38,798 bases of DNA, from positions 1 to 38,798 of the forward strand of contig CALZUA010000029.1 in assembly GCA_945829235.1 (NCBI GenBank). Direction: 5' to 3'. Shown piece after piece: positions 1 to 9,405 of the stretch. The DNA comes from an uncultured Clostridia bacterium. GTDB taxonomy: Bacteria; Bacillota; Clostridia; Oscillospirales; Ruminococcaceae. Under the pieces are notes generated by a model, which saw only the letters and a program-made list of their open reading frames with translations, made no database searches and was not told where the DNA came from. The translations under genes were made by a program, and so were the position numbers. Position 1 is the first letter of the stretch, and the number at the start of each line of letters is the position of its first letter.

Positions 1-2
1 TC

Positions 3-314
3 CCCTACTGGACGGCAGAAAAGCACGGGAAGAAATACCGCCTGATGTATCAGGTCTACACCCACCCAAAGTACAGAGAATACGGCAAGAAATTCTTTGC
101 GGGAGTTGATAAGCGTTATACCGAATATGCCAAAAGCCTTGAGGTCAAGCTGGGTATTCCGCACGAGAAGCTAACGCCGCTGATATTTATTCTGGTAAGA
201 GCTTGCGTGCATTACGCGCTGTTTGAGGACGAATTTTACCTGAAATCACAGCTAGCCGTGCTCAAAGAAACCCTTGAGCTATTTATCACGAAATACAACC
301 CGAAAGCACTGTAA
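3..314 (+). CDS. TetR/AcrR-like regulator, C-terminal part (cut by window start)
   Basis: The frame is open from base 3 to a stop at 314, so this is the 3' end of a gene that begins before the window. The visible ~103 residues are helical and include a YREYGKKFFAGVDKRYTEY segment and a hydrophobic LIFILVRACVHYALFEDEFY stretch. This resembles the C-terminal ligand and dimer domain of a TetR-type regulator. The DNA-binding HTH would lie upstream and is not seen, so the family call is inference. The stop is 39 bases before the Ntn hydrolase, which may be co-transcribed or be its target. Confidence 0.5.
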   Translation, partial: PYWTAEKHGKKYRLMYQVYTHPKYREYGKKFFAGVDKRYTEYAKSLEVKLGIPHEKLTPLIFILVRACVHYALFEDEFYLKSQLAVLKETLELFITKYNPKAL

Positions 315-353
315 TAACCGGTGTTAATATCGAATTGAAAAGGAGAAAAAGTT

Positions 354-1475
354 ATGAGTAAAGTGAAGAAACGTATTCTGATTGTTTTGCTTGCAATTCT
401 GGCGGTCGTTTTAGTCGTCTTTCTTGTATTTTTTGGACTGTATTTCACCAGAATCCAGACTGTCGGAAGCATTGAAAAGCTTACGAATTACGAAGATGGG
501 TTCAATCTCTATCGCATGGATGTCAAATACGATTACAGCCTTGACAGTATAATCAATTACGGCATTAAGGACGACCAAACGATGATTGATGCAATTCTGA
601 AAGAGGCTCTTCCGCTGTTGCCTGTGAGTATCAAAGCGCCCAAGTTCGGCTGTACGGCGTTTACTCTGACCGATACGGACGGCGACGTTCATATGGGACG
701 CAATTATGATTTCAGCAAAAACACTTCCGCTATGTTGGTTTACTGTGCTCCAAAAGACGGATATAAGTCTATTGCCTTTGCCGCGCTTGACAATGTTTCA
801 GCAAATGTTCCCGATGCGAATATCAAAAGTAAGCTGGCAAGCCTCACAGCTCCATTTATCTGTCTTGACGGTATGAACGAGAAGGGCGTGTCTATCGCTG
901 TGCTGACGCTTGACAGCGAGCCTGTACACCAGAACACTGGCAAGCCTGTCATTTCAACTACTCTTGCAATTCGTCTCGTGCTTGACAGGGCGGCAACAAC
1001 AGAGGAAGCGGTCGAGCTTATGCGAAGCTATGATATGTTCGCTTCAAGCGGCAGAGATTACCATTTCTACATAACCGATGCATCGGGTGATGGCAGAGTA
1101 ATAGAGTATGACATTAACGGTGAACCGAGAGAGCTTATAGATACTCCGTCAGAGGCGGTTACTAATTTCTTTATTCGTCATAAAGATGAGGTTGAACCAA
1201 ATCGGAAAAACGGTATCTTAGGTCACGGCAAGGAGCGTTATGATGCTGTATTGCAGGTGTTTGAGAATGAAAAAGGTAATTACACAAATGATACCGTGTG
1301 GAACGCATTGAAATCGGCGGCACAAGACCCAAAACCCAATGACATCACAAGCAACACACAATGGTCTATCTCATATAACAATACCGAACTTTTTGCCGAT
1401 ATTGCCATTCGCCGTCACTGGAACGATGTAACACATTGCGAACTGGAAAGCAAGGTCACAACGCCGATAAAATGA
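354..1475 (+). CDS. Membrane-anchored Ntn hydrolase, choloylglycine hydrolase / linear amide C-N hydrolase family
   Basis: This 373-residue protein probably hydrolyses linear amide bonds (bile-salt, penicillin V or N-acyl amide type); the substrate cannot be told. Residues about 7-31 form a signal anchor, so the catalytic part should lie outside the membrane. Cys100 in GCTAFTL is the expected N-terminal nucleophile. Arg116 and Asp119 in GRNYDF lie 16 and 19 residues later, the spacing of the family's C-R-D signature. A late RDYHFYITDASGDGRVIEYD segment also fits. The nucleophile sits about 100 residues from the start, so processing before Cys100 would be needed to expose its amino group. The start has an AGGAGA site about 8 bases upstream. 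The TetR-like gene precedes it closely. Confidence 0.8.
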   Translation: MSKVKKRILIVLLAILAVVLVVFLVFFGLYFTRIQTVGSIEKLTNYEDGFNLYRMDVKYDYSLDSIINYGIKDDQTMIDAILKEALPLLPVSIKAPKFGCTAFTLTDTDGDVHMGRNYDFSKNTSAMLVYCAPKDGYKSIAFAALDNVSANVPDANIKSKLASLTAPFICLDGMNEKGVSIAVLTLDSEPVHQNTGKPVISTTLAIRLVLDRAATTEEAVELMRSYDMFASSGRDYHFYITDASGDGRVIEYDINGEPRELIDTPSEAVTNFFIRHKDEVEPNRKNGILGHGKERYDAVLQVFENEKGNYTNDTVWNALKSAAQDPKPNDITSNTQWSISYNNTELFADIAIRRHWNDVTHCELESKVTTPIK

Positions 1476-1765
1476 GTGGTATAGGGCAATAAAATGATGG
1501 GAAACGCCCCCAAACACGCCTAAAAAATCTCCTTTATTTTCCCTGCAAGGTACAGCGGAATATGGTTTTCTCCGAGCTTTTTCAGTATACATTTCTTTGA
1601 ACTGAAATAGGTCGGGAAAACCGCATACCGCCGGAAGCTTCGCGAAGAGCTTAAAGGTTCTCTGGAGCACAAACTCTTGACCTTAATCAGGATTATTCGC
1701 TCATCGCAAAAATTGCGATAAATTCTTGCAAATTCAAATGATATGTAACAGGAGGCGAATATGCT
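1476..1765. other. Intergenic region with a possible minus-strand gene remnant
   Basis: There is no intact gene here. On the minus strand, about 1520-1640 reads as a plausible protein C-terminus (a YFSSKKCILKKLGENHIPLY segment, then a stop at 1520), but no start, RBS or upstream homologous part is visible. It could be the 3' end of a deleted gene or chance. The plus-strand GGAGG at 1751-1755 belongs to the next gene. Confidence 0.25.
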
Positions 1766-2167
1766 TTGGAAGATATCAGAGCGCTTTTTGAAAAGTATTT
1801 GAATGACTACAATCAGTCGTGGTACAACAAGAATATTGAAAAATTGAGTGAGTTCTATGACGTTGAACACAACGAGCTCATTTACTTCGATAATCACAAG
1901 GGCAATGACACCTACACGCTTCGGGAACATTTACAGTTGGTTTCCGAGTTTTTCCGAAACGGTAAGCAAACGGAATCCGGAGCGGTTGAAGAATTGATTA
2001 TCGAGCAATTCAATGTTTTTTCAACGCAGGACGCCGCCTGCCTTTGTTTTATAGCTCGATACAAGAGTTTCCCGAGGCCTGGTATTCGGACGACAATGTA
2101 CTTGGAAAAGTTGCAAAAATCTTGGAAGGTTAAACACGTTCATTGCTCGTTTGAACCGACAGACTGA
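1766..2167 (+). CDS. SnoaL/NTF2-like small protein
   Basis: A 133-residue protein with the layout of an NTF2-like (SnoaL) fold: an N-terminal helix pair (ALFEKYLNDYNQSWYNKN), a loop with acidic and His residues, then beta-rich segments ending in WKVKHVHCSF. Such proteins are small enzymes or binding domains; no specific reaction can be given. The start is taken as TTG at 1766 because GGAGG at 1751-1755 is well placed. The nearby ATG at 1761 opens a different frame that stops within 15 codons. A strong hairpin terminator follows, so this is a single-gene unit or the end of one. Confidence 0.55.
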   Translation: MEDIRALFEKYLNDYNQSWYNKNIEKLSEFYDVEHNELIYFDNHKGNDTYTLREHLQLVSEFFRNGKQTESGAVEELIIEQFNVFSTQDAACLCFIARYKSFPRPGIRTTMYLEKLQKSWKVKHVHCSFEPTD

Positions 2168-2188
2168 AATTCATCAAACAAAAAATTT

Positions 2189-2217
2189 GGAGCAACCGCG
2201 CGGTTGCTCCGTTTTTA
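2189..2217 (+). terminator. Rho-independent terminator
   Basis: A near-perfect GC-rich hairpin (GGAGCAACC / GGTTGCTCC around a GCGC core, 2189-2210) is followed by a T run. It ends the SnoaL-like gene. Confidence 0.85.
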
Positions 2218-2358
2218 TAACGAAAATACCCGATTAGCGAATATCAAAAGGAAAGAGCGAAAATCCACAAATATGTACTCACTACTCCCCCGCAGTTCTG
2301 CAAAGCGCAATCGCCAGCGTCTTCGACTGTAACAAACGTCCCGACTACGCTTGCGGAA

Positions 2359-2484
2359 ATGCTTGAAGATGAGATGAAAAGCGGCAGAAAAGGCGGGATT
2401 TATCACAAGATTCAGGTTGAGCTGACCTATAATTCAAATCATATGTATTATAACGGTCTGAAACGCCGAAACGAACAGCATTGA
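2359..2484 (+). pseudogene. Fic family protein, N-terminal scrap
   Basis: A 41-codon frame begins at ATG 2359 and reads EMKSGRKGGIYHKIQVELTY followed by NSNH. This matches the N-terminal region of Fic/DOC proteins, where the run normally continues as N-H-I-E-G-S. Here it diverges immediately after the NSNH and stops at 2482. The catalytic Fic motif (HPFREGNGR type) is absent. It looks like the left edge of a deleted Fic gene rather than a functional peptide. No convincing RBS is seen. Confidence 0.5.
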
Positions 2485-2508
2485 CTGCTTTAACAGTCCC
2501 CATTTTTA

Positions 2509-4539
2509 TCAGAGATTAAATTCAGCGATAAGACTTTTGAGAAGGGCTGCTTGTCCCGAAAGTTGCTCGGAAGCTGCGGCGCTCTCCTCCGCGGTTGCGG
2601 AATTTGCCTGTACAACGCCGGAAATCCGATGAATATCGCTGTTTACGCGGCTGACCATTTCCGTTTGTTTTTCGCTTGAGTCGGCGATATTGTCAACGAT
2701 GTTTTTCACGGAAAGCGTGTACTCATTAAGATGAAGAATTGCCTGCGCAGTTTCAGCGGTGATGTCCGCGCCATTGTTTACCGCTTCAATCGAGCTGTCA
2801 ATAAGCGCGGTTGTGTCTTTTACCGCTTCGGCTGATTTCGCGGCGAGATTTCTTACCTCGTCGGCAACAACCGCAAATCCCTTGCCCGCTTGACCTGCTC
2901 TTGCGGCTTCAATAGCGGCGTTCAGCGCGAGAATATTTGTCTGGAAAGCAATATCTTCGATTGTCTTGATGATGTTGCTGATTTTTCCGGCGGTATCGTT
3001 GATGTTTTGCATAGCCTCGGTTAGACTGTCCATCTTGTCGTTCACTTGGGTAACATAATCCGATGTTTTTTCGATAAGAGAACGCGCCTCTACGCAATTT
3101 TGGGTGTTGGTGTGAACCTGACTGTCGAAAGTGCTGATATTCTGCGCCAGTTCATCGATAGAGGCGGTCTGCTCAATAGTACCGTCAGAGAGCGTCTGCG
3201 CGCCGTCTGCAACTTGAACAGAGCCACTGTTTACCTGTTCTGCCGCCTCGGAAATATCACCCATAACGTTGAGCAGACTGCTGCGGATTTGGTTCAGGTT
3301 TTCCAGCAGTTTGCTGAATTCACCGAAATAATAGCTTGTGTTAAGTTCCGTGTCAACGGCAAGATTTTTATTCGCCATTTCTCCGAGTATTCTCCCGATA
3401 TCGTCCACTGCATTTTTCAGATTTGTGCACAGCAAATCGGACGCTTTTGCGATGTGACCGATTTCATCATCTCTGACAGCAAGTTTTTTAATTTCTACGG
3501 AGTCATCAAGCTGAATGTTTCCCAGTCTGTTGATTGCATTTTCAACGGTTTTTATCGGACGAACAGAACGCCCTATTACCATATAAACAATAACCGAAAG
3601 AATAAGCGCACTGCCGATGCAGATTAACAAAAGCGTTATTCTCAGGCTGTTTGACGCGGCAAACACCTCGCTTGTGCTGTCGGCGATGATGAAAACCCAG
3701 CCCTGCGAGGAAATGCTCTTGAAAGCGGCGATGTTATCCTCGCCGTTTTCGTTGTACTGTAAATAATCGCATACATCTTCGGAGCTGTCCTTAACCTTGG
3801 CGATAATATCGTTTACATACTTTTCTTCGGCAACGGTTGCGATTTTTTCGCTGTCGGGGTGGAAAATATACTCGCCTGTTTTGGCATTTACAAGATAATA
3901 CCGCGCGGACTGAAGCCCGTCAAGAGCAAGCCCGTTTAACGTATCCACAAGACCGCTTGTCAGAATAGCTATTCCGCCGAAACCCATATAATCGCCACTG
4001 TTGTTCTTAACAGCCTTATACATAGAGATAACTTGATTTCCGCTTGCAGGCGAAATCAATACACCCGTATTGTAAACTCCGTTCGCTGCTGTCATTGCAT
4101 CTTGAAGCGGCTTGCGTTTTTCCTCGCTCGGACGGGTAACAAGACCGATTGCTCCCGCATTTGTATGAGCCAGAGTTGTTGTATCCCAACTGCTTATATA
4201 AATACCCTCAAGATTGGAAATGTCTTTGCCGAAATCCTCGGTATATTTCTGCGCGGCAGAGATATATTCGGGATTAGTTTTGTCTTTTAGAAGATTGTTA
4301 ATCTGGTCGGCTTTCACATACGCAATAAGCGTGTCTTCTGCGGATTTTATGTAGTTCTCGATAATCTCGGAACGGTCGATTGCCGCTGTTTTTATGTTGC
4401 TCACGGCGCTGTTGTTCATAGCGCTCGACAGCGAGTAATTGACAAACAGGAACAGCACAAGAAAAACCGCAATTTGTACAACGAGAACAGCCAAAGTTAC
4501 TTTTAGTCCGATTTTGCAGATTTTGTCTTTGATTTTCAT
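2509..4539 (-). CDS. Methyl-accepting chemotaxis protein
   Basis: A 676-residue transmembrane chemoreceptor. Residues about 12-36 form the first membrane helix. A periplasmic-type dCache-like sensing region follows (about 40-295), containing [20 protein letters not shown]. The second membrane helix is about 298-322, then a HAMP region and a long cytoplasmic signalling domain. The hairpin tip, [20 protein letters not shown], is the highly conserved CheA/CheW contact region. There is no C-terminal pentapeptide for CheR. The start has an AGAGGG site. It is divergent from a LysR regulator with overlapping promoters, so that regulator may control it. The ligand is unknown. Confidence 0.95.
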   Translation of the reverse strand: MKIKDKICKIGLKVTLAVLVVQIAVFLVLFLFVNYSLSSAMNNSAVSNIKTAAIDRSEIIENYIKSAEDTLIAYVKADQINNLLKDKTNPEYISAAQKYTEDFGKDISNLEGIYISSWDTTTLAHTNAGAIGLVTRPSEEKRKPLQDAMTAANGVYNTGVLISPASGNQVISMYKAVKNNSGDYMGFGGIAILTSGLVDTLNGLALDGLQSARYYLVNAKTGEYIFHPDSEKIATVAEEKYVNDIIAKVKDSSEDVCDYLQYNENGEDNIAAFKSISSQGWVFIIADSTSEVFAASNSLRITLLLICIGSALILSVIVYMVIGRSVRPIKTVENAINRLGNIQLDDSVEIKKLAVRDDEIGHIAKASDLLCTNLKNAVDDIGRILGEMANKNLAVDTELNTSYYFGEFSKLLENLNQIRSSLLNVMGDISEAAEQVNSGSVQVADGAQTLSDGTIEQTASIDELAQNISTFDSQVHTNTQNCVEARSLIEKTSDYVTQVNDKMDSLTEAMQNINDTAGKISNIIKTIEDIAFQTNILALNAAIEAARAGQAGKGFAVVADEVRNLAAKSAEAVKDTTALIDSSIEAVNNGADITAETAQAILHLNEYTLSVKNIVDNIADSSEKQTEMVSRVNSDIHRISGVVQANSATAEESAAASEQLSGQAALLKSLIAEFNL

Positions 4540-4568
4540 AAAAATCCCTCTTTTAAGTTATTTCTTAT

Positions 4569-4597
4569 ATTATATCATAATAATGGTTGAAAGTAAA
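4569..4597 (-). promoter_or_regulatory. Sigma-A promoter of the chemoreceptor gene
   Basis: On the minus strand TATAAT (4569-4574) lies 17 bases after TTTACT (4592-4597). Its -35 box overlaps by one base the -35 box of the divergent LysR promoter (4587-4592), so the two would compete for polymerase. Confidence 0.6.
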
Positions 4598-4615
4598 ATA
4601 AATTTATGTTATAAT
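4587..4615 (+). promoter_or_regulatory. Sigma-A promoter of the LysR gene
   Basis: TTGAAA (4587-4592), a 17-base spacer and TATAAT (4610-4615), about 40 bases upstream of the start codon at 4658. Confidence 0.75.
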
Positions 4616-4657
4616 AGATAACGAAAAGTTATCAATACATATTACGGGGGAGTTCTT

Positions 4658-5566
4658 ATGAATACATTTCAGCTGGAATGCTTTTTGACCGTTGCGGAAA
4701 CGCTGAATTTTGCAAAAGCCGCGCAAATACTGAATATTACGCAGCCTGCTGTTACCAAAAACATAAAAAGTCTTGAGGACGAGCTGAACACGCGGCTTTT
4801 CAGACGTTCTACGAGAAATGTGGAGCTGACGAGAGAGGGAAAACTGCTGATAAACGACGCGCAGATTATTATCAGGACAAGCCGCCGCGCGAAAAAAAGA
4901 TTTAGCGGCAACGATGAAGAATTAACGAATTTTACAATTGGAGTTAGATTGCTGTCTCATATAAAGTTCCTTACAGAACCACTGAGAGAGCTGCTAGAAA
5001 AATACGATAAGATTTATCCGCAGCTCCATATTGAAACCACGCCAAAGCTTTTAAGAGCGCTATATGACGAGCAGATTGATGTTGTGTTCGATACCGAAAA
5101 CAAGATAACAAGCTATTACAATATCACCTTCACGCAATTGTTCAAGGAACGAATTTTATGTATTTGCACCGAAAAGTTTCCCGTGTACAATTATGAAAGC
5201 ATAACCGTTGATGAAATCCGTTCCCTCGTTCATTGCCCGATAATCCTGTTGACCGCGCCGCAGTCGTTTAAGGAAATAACAGACCCCGAAAAAGCATTTG
5301 TCGGCAACAGGACGCAGTCTATTGTTCATTTATGCTCGACTGCGGAAGAAGCCTGCCTGCTTACGGAGGTCGGCTGCGGAATAGCTGTAATCCCCGAAAG
5401 AATCGCCCCAAACAGCCCGAATTTGCACAAAATTCCGGTTTCCGACTGCAAGGAAATTTCGTTTGGAGTATATTATAAAAACAGCGGTTCAAATGAAATT
5501 GCCAGAAAATTTGTCGAGAATATAAATCGTCATCTTTCAAAAGAAATTCACAAAAGTTCTTTATAA
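4658..5566 (+). CDS. LysR-family transcriptional regulator
   Basis: A 302-residue regulator of normal LysR length. The N-terminal winged HTH (residues about 1-60) is clear: FLTVAETLNFAKAAQILNIT followed by QPAVTKNIKSLEDELNTRLF. The rest is a periplasmic-binding-protein-like effector domain, about 90-295. The start has a GGGGGAG site about 6 bases upstream. It is transcribed away from the chemoreceptor gene, a typical LysR arrangement that makes the receptor a candidate target besides autoregulation. The effector is unknown. Confidence 0.93.
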   Translation: MNTFQLECFLTVAETLNFAKAAQILNITQPAVTKNIKSLEDELNTRLFRRSTRNVELTREGKLLINDAQIIIRTSRRAKKRFSGNDEELTNFTIGVRLLSHIKFLTEPLRELLEKYDKIYPQLHIETTPKLLRALYDEQIDVVFDTENKITSYYNITFTQLFKERILCICTEKFPVYNYESITVDEIRSLVHCPIILLTAPQSFKEITDPEKAFVGNRTQSIVHLCSTAEEACLLTEVGCGIAVIPERIAPNSPNLHKIPVSDCKEISFGVYYKNSGSNEIARKFVENINRHLSKEIHKSSL

Positions 5567-5740
5567 GAACGAATTCCGGATGTTTTCCAGTAAAATCCAC
5601 TTCCCCACAGTCGCGCAAATATGGAGCACAACAATTTTTAGGCTCTGTGTTCTAGAATTTTTCCTTGCAAAATCAATAACAAATTCTATCAATAGATATA
5701 ATTTGCTTCTATCTGTTGCCGGTTTTCAAACAATACTAAA

Positions 5741-5751
5741 ATTGCTATACT
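5741..5751 (+). promoter_or_regulatory. Extended -10 promoter of the XRE gene
   Basis: TATACT at 5746-5751 preceded by TG one base upstream gives an extended -10; the -35 region (about 5723-5728) is weak. It is 27 bases from the start codon. The rest of the 5567-5740 gap shows no gene. Confidence 0.45.
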
Positions 5752-5777
5752 GAAAAAAGAAGAAATGGAGAAAAACT

Positions 5778-6146
5778 ATGGATATGTCTAATACGGCAAT
5801 CGGCGGAAGGATAAGGCAAGTGCGCGAGGAACGAGGTTATTCTCGTGAGAAATTAGCCGAGCTTGCGAATATTTCAGCAGATTTTTTATGGGAAGTCGAA
5901 GCAGGACGCAAGAGTATGAAAGTACAGAATTTGGGAAGAATAGCGCAGGCTTTGTGCGTTTCAACAGACTATTTGATTTACGGCACAACTCCCTACAAGG
6001 AAAACACAAAGCTCAATTCTATGATTTCGGCAATGCCCAAAGATATACACAAGCAAGCCGAAAAGCTGATGTTTGTCTTTGCAGACGCTTTCCGTATTCA
6101 TAATCAAAGTAAAAGCAACGACAATAATAATAAAGAAAGGCGTTAA
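5778..6146 (+). CDS. XRE-family HTH regulator
   Basis: A 122-residue protein with a Cro/C1-type HTH at about residues 10-66 (GGRIRQVREERGYSREKLAE, then a VEAGRKSMKVQNLGRIAQAL recognition region). A polar tail ends in an Asn/Lys-rich stretch. It has a GGAG site; ATG 5778 is preferred over the second ATG two codons later because of spacing. The stop is only 12 bases before the decayed CocE hydrolase, so the two were probably an operon. Its own function may remain although its partner is broken. Confidence 0.85.
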   Translation: MDMSNTAIGGRIRQVREERGYSREKLAELANISADFLWEVEAGRKSMKVQNLGRIAQALCVSTDYLIYGTTPYKENTKLNSMISAMPKDIHKQAEKLMFVFADAFRIHNQSKSNDNNNKERR

Positions 6147-6158
6147 ACGGGAGAAAAA

Positions 6159-7178
6159 ATGATAACTGTTAAAGAGAATGGAATGATTATTGAATTTGAT
6201 TGTGAAATCCTGATGCGTGACGGCACAATTATTCGATATGACGTTTACCGTCCCAACAAGGAAGGACAATACCCGTGTATTACGACTTATGGTCCTTACA
6301 GCAAAGGAATGCATTTCTCTCAAGGATATAGCTTGTTCTGGCACGATATTAAGGAAAAGTATCCGGAAATTCTCAATGGTACCAGCGGAAAATATATGAA
6401 TTGGGAAACCGTTGACCCTGAAAAATGGATTTCCGAGGAATATGCAATTGCAAAAATTGACTCCCGCGCTGTGGACGCTCGGAAGGGGTTATTGACAATT
6501 GGACGATTCAGGAAGCAGAAGATTATGCAGAATGCATTGAGGAAATTGCTTCTTTACCCTGGTGTGACGGAAATATAGCAGGGCTTGGAATTTCTTACTA
6601 TGCCATTATGCAATGGGCAATAGCTGCACAGCGTCCTCCTTATCTTAAAGCGATTATCCCATTCGAGGGTGTATGTGATCTTTACAGAGAATTTGCACGA
6701 CACGGCGGCATTGGGTCTGATTTTGTAAATGCCTGGTATCCCCTACAGGTCGCCGCGGTTCAAAATGGCCTTGGAAAATACGGACAGGTCGGGAAAATCT
6801 CCAGAAACTACTTGTCGGGACCCAAAACCCTGACGAAAAAAACTCATTAAGAACAGGAGAAACTATTTTGAAGAGATTGAAGAAAACGAGCTGATTGATG
6901 CATATGTTTATCAGCGCAGGCTTATCGATTTGTCAAGAATAGAAATTCTCGTTTTATCTTGCGGAAACCGGGGCGGAAACGCTCTGCACCTTCGCGGCAA
7001 TACAGAAGGATATCTAACTATTCCTTGAATTTTACACCGATTACGCAGGACAATGCAAAAAGATTTTCTGGTTCACTATCTGAAAGGAAAAGCGTTTTCC
7101 GGCACAACATCGGTATATTCCGAAGCCGAAAATCGCCCGTATCTTCTTTTGCCTGTTATCCCGAGCAAAAAAGCTTAA
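6159..7178 (+). pseudogene. CocE/NonD-family hydrolase, decayed by several frameshifts
   Basis: Fragments in successive frames rebuild a CocE/NonD alpha/beta hydrolase (X-Pro dipeptidyl-peptidase / cocaine esterase family). The N-terminus is intact through MRDGTIIRYDVYRPNKEG and ends in IDSR. Restoring one missing G near 6466 gives RGCGRSEG, then DNWTIQEAEDYAECIEEIAS and the nucleophile elbow GLGISYYA at about 6580-6600. Further shifts occur near 6790-6840, near 7020 and near 7075. The last readable piece ends LLLPVIPSKKA at 7178. The total of about 340 codons is well short of the usual 550-650 residues, so the end is also deleted. This is real gene death, not a single sequencing error. Confidence 0.8.
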
Positions 7179-7181
7179 AAC

Positions 7182-7225
7182 AGCGCCGCACAACTAACGC
7201 AATAATTGTGCGGCGCTGCCTTTAA
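7182..7225. terminator. Bidirectional terminator
   Basis: A 12-bp perfect stem AGCGCCGCACAA / TTGTGCGGCGCT (7182-7193 and 7206-7217) lies between the converging hydrolase remnant and the GH3 gene. The A-rich left flank and T-rich right flank suit termination in both directions. Confidence 0.75.
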
Positions 7226-7241
7226 ACTTTATTCCGAAATA

Positions 7242-9320
7242 TTATAAATTTATTTCTGCGCTGACGCACTTTGTTCCGCACAATTTTTCACTGATTTCAT
7301 CAGGCTGATGAGTGCCTGCGTATAAAGTAAACCTGTTGCCGAAGCGTTTGCGCTCGCCGTTTTCGTCAACAGCGGTAAATGCTCTTTCCAATACGGGAAT
7401 TTCCACGATTTTTTTCTCGCCCGATGCAAGCTTTACTCTCTTGAAACCGCACAGGCTCACATTTGACACAGCGTTTTCACAATAGTCCTTGATATAAAGC
7501 TGAATAACGTCCTCCACTGCATTATTGCCCGTGTTTTCGGCGGTCACAACAGCCTTGCCTGCCTTATATTCAACCGATGTGCAGACAATTTTTCCGTAAG
7601 TCAGACCGTATCCGAAAGGATACAGCACGTTATTTTCCGCATAACGGTAGGTGCGGTTTTTCATCGAATAATCGGTGAAGTCGGGGAGCATATCGGAACG
7701 CTCGTAGAATGTTACGGGCAGCTTGCCCGAAGGTGAAACGTCGCCGAAAAGTATCCCCGCAAGTGCCGTGCCGCCTTCCGAGCCGGGATACCACGCGTGG
7801 ATAAGCGCGTCCGGCTCACATTCGGTGTTCACCGAGCTTCCTGCGGCGCACACAACGACAACCGGCTTTCCCGTCTGCATTATCTTATCTATTAGGATAC
7901 GCTGACATTCGGGCAGACGCAAATCATTTTTATCTCCCGAAGAAAACTCGTTGCCCGTATCGCCCTCTTCGCCCTCAATGGTGGAGTCGAGTCCAACGCA
8001 AAGTACAACAAGGTCGGCGCAATCCGCAGCGGCGAGCGCCTCGGCATATCTGTCGCCTGCCTGTGCAAGTCCCGAGGTTCTGTCTTTATAAAGGTGACAA
8101 CCCTCGGCGTAAATCACCCTGCCCGCAAAACGCTCTCTGATACCGTCAAGGAATGTAACATACTTGTCCGCAGTACCGTTATAGTTGCCCTCCAGCGCAA
8201 TTCTGCTGTCGCTGTTTGGACCGATAACCGCAATTGTCTTTAGCTTGCTTTCATCAAGCGGTAGTATGCCGTTGTTTTTCAGCAATACCATGGACTTTTG
8301 AGCACATTTCAGCGAAACCGCCTTGTGCTCATCGCAGGCGACAACGGTATAAGGTATATCATCGTATTCTGTTTTATCATCGAACATACCAAGTCTTATT
8401 CTTGTTCTCATAAGGTGAATGCAGGCGTTTCGGATATGCTCCTTTGTGATAAGTCCCTTGTTAAGTGCGGAAAGGAGATACACATAAGTGCAGCCGCAGT
8501 TTACATCGCATCCCGATTTTATGGCAAGAGCCGCAGATTCAACCGGACCGAATGTAAGACCGTGATGCTCATGGAAATCGCGTATTGCCCAGCAATCGGA
8601 CACAAAGTATCCGTCAAAGCCCCACTCGTTCAGCTTGGACATAAGAAAACTGCTCGCGCAGGAAGCCTCGCCGTTTACACAGTTATATGCGCCCATTACG
8701 CCCTCAACGTGAGCTTCTCTGACAAGTGCTTCAAATGCCGGAAGATAGGTTTCTTCAATATCCTTTTTGGAAACCTCGGCATTAAACTCGTGACGCAATG
8801 CTTCGGGACCGCTGTGAACAGCAAAATGCTTGGCGCAAGCGGCAGCTTTCATTGTTTTTCCTTCACCCTGCAAGCCTTTTACAAATGCTTTACCGTTTTC
8901 TGCGGTCAGATACGGGTCTTCGCCGTAGGTTTCATGTCCTCTGCCCCAGCGAGGGTCACGGAAAATATTGATATTGGGCGCCCAGATGGTCAGTCCCTTG
9001 TATATATCTCTGTCACCGTATTTTGTATATGCATTATACTTTGCGCGAGCTTCCTCGGCGGTTATCTCCGCGACCTTACCGGTAAGCTCCGTATCAAACA
9101 TAGCCGCCAGACCGATAGCCTGCGGAAACATTGTGGCTATACCCGAACGCGCCAGACCGTGAAGTCCCTCGTTCCACCAGTTGTATTCGGGAATACCCAG
9201 CCTTTCTACGGCAAGAGCGTCGTATCTGAGCTGAGAAGCCTGCTCCTCCACCGTCATTGCATCGGTTAACGCAACCGCTCTTTCTTCTGCGCTGAGGGAG
9301 CTGTCAAGATATTTTTCCAT
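7242..9320 (-). CDS. Glycoside hydrolase family 3 (beta-glucosidase / beta-xylosidase type)
   Basis: A 692-residue GH3 enzyme removing non-reducing-end sugars from beta-oligosaccharides. No signal peptide is seen, so it acts in the cytoplasm on imported oligosaccharides. The TIM-barrel domain has YNWWNEGLHGLARSG at about 46-60, the substrate-binding KH of AKHFAVHSGPE (K164, H165) and the nucleophile Asp242 in YFVSDCWAI. The alpha/beta sandwich (about 340-560) and a C-terminal fibronectin-III-like domain (about 590-680) complete the usual layout. The NWWNE...LHG wording is common in the xylosidase-like branch, so glucose versus xylose specificity is open. It has an AGGACA RBS and is divergent from a GH1 gene. 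Confidence 0.93.
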   Translation of the reverse strand: MEKYLDSSLSAEERAVALTDAMTVEEQASQLRYDALAVERLGIPEYNWWNEGLHGLARSGIATMFPQAIGLAAMFDTELTGKVAEITAEEARAKYNAYTKYGDRDIYKGLTIWAPNINIFRDPRWGRGHETYGEDPYLTAENGKAFVKGLQGEGKTMKAAACAKHFAVHSGPEALRHEFNAEVSKKDIEETYLPAFEALVREAHVEGVMGAYNCVNGEASCASSFLMSKLNEWGFDGYFVSDCWAIRDFHEHHGLTFGPVESAALAIKSGCDVNCGCTYVYLLSALNKGLITKEHIRNACIHLMRTRIRLGMFDDKTEYDDIPYTVVACDEHKAVSLKCAQKSMVLLKNNGILPLDESKLKTIAVIGPNSDSRIALEGNYNGTADKYVTFLDGIRERFAGRVIYAEGCHLYKDRTSGLAQAGDRYAEALAAADCADLVVLCVGLDSTIEGEEGDTGNEFSSGDKNDLRLPECQRILIDKIMQTGKPVVVVCAAGSSVNTECEPDALIHAWYPGSEGGTALAGILFGDVSPSGKLPVTFYERSDMLPDFTDYSMKNRTYRYAENNVLYPFGYGLTYGKIVCTSVEYKAGKAVVTAENTGNNAVEDVIQLYIKDYCENAVSNVSLCGFKRVKLASGEKKIVEIPVLERAFTAVDENGERKRFGNRFTLYAGTHQPDEISEKLCGTKCVSAEINL

Positions 9321-9372
9321 AGTGATTGTCCTTTCATAGTGACTGTTCTGATTTAATTATATTCTTTCCTAA

Positions 9373-9401
9373 ATTATATACAATGTGCCTTGTTTTGTCA
9401 A
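9373..9401 (-). promoter_or_regulatory. Consensus sigma-A promoter of the GH3 gene
   Basis: On the minus strand TTGACA (9396-9401), a 17-base spacer and TATAAT (9373-9378) give a full consensus promoter about 50 bases before the start codon. Confidence 0.85.
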
Positions 9402-9405
9402 TATA

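Noticed and set aside
8298-9269. 323-codon plus-strand frame inside the GH3 gene
   Set aside because: Antisense to catalytic GH3 motifs; no RBS and no family signature.
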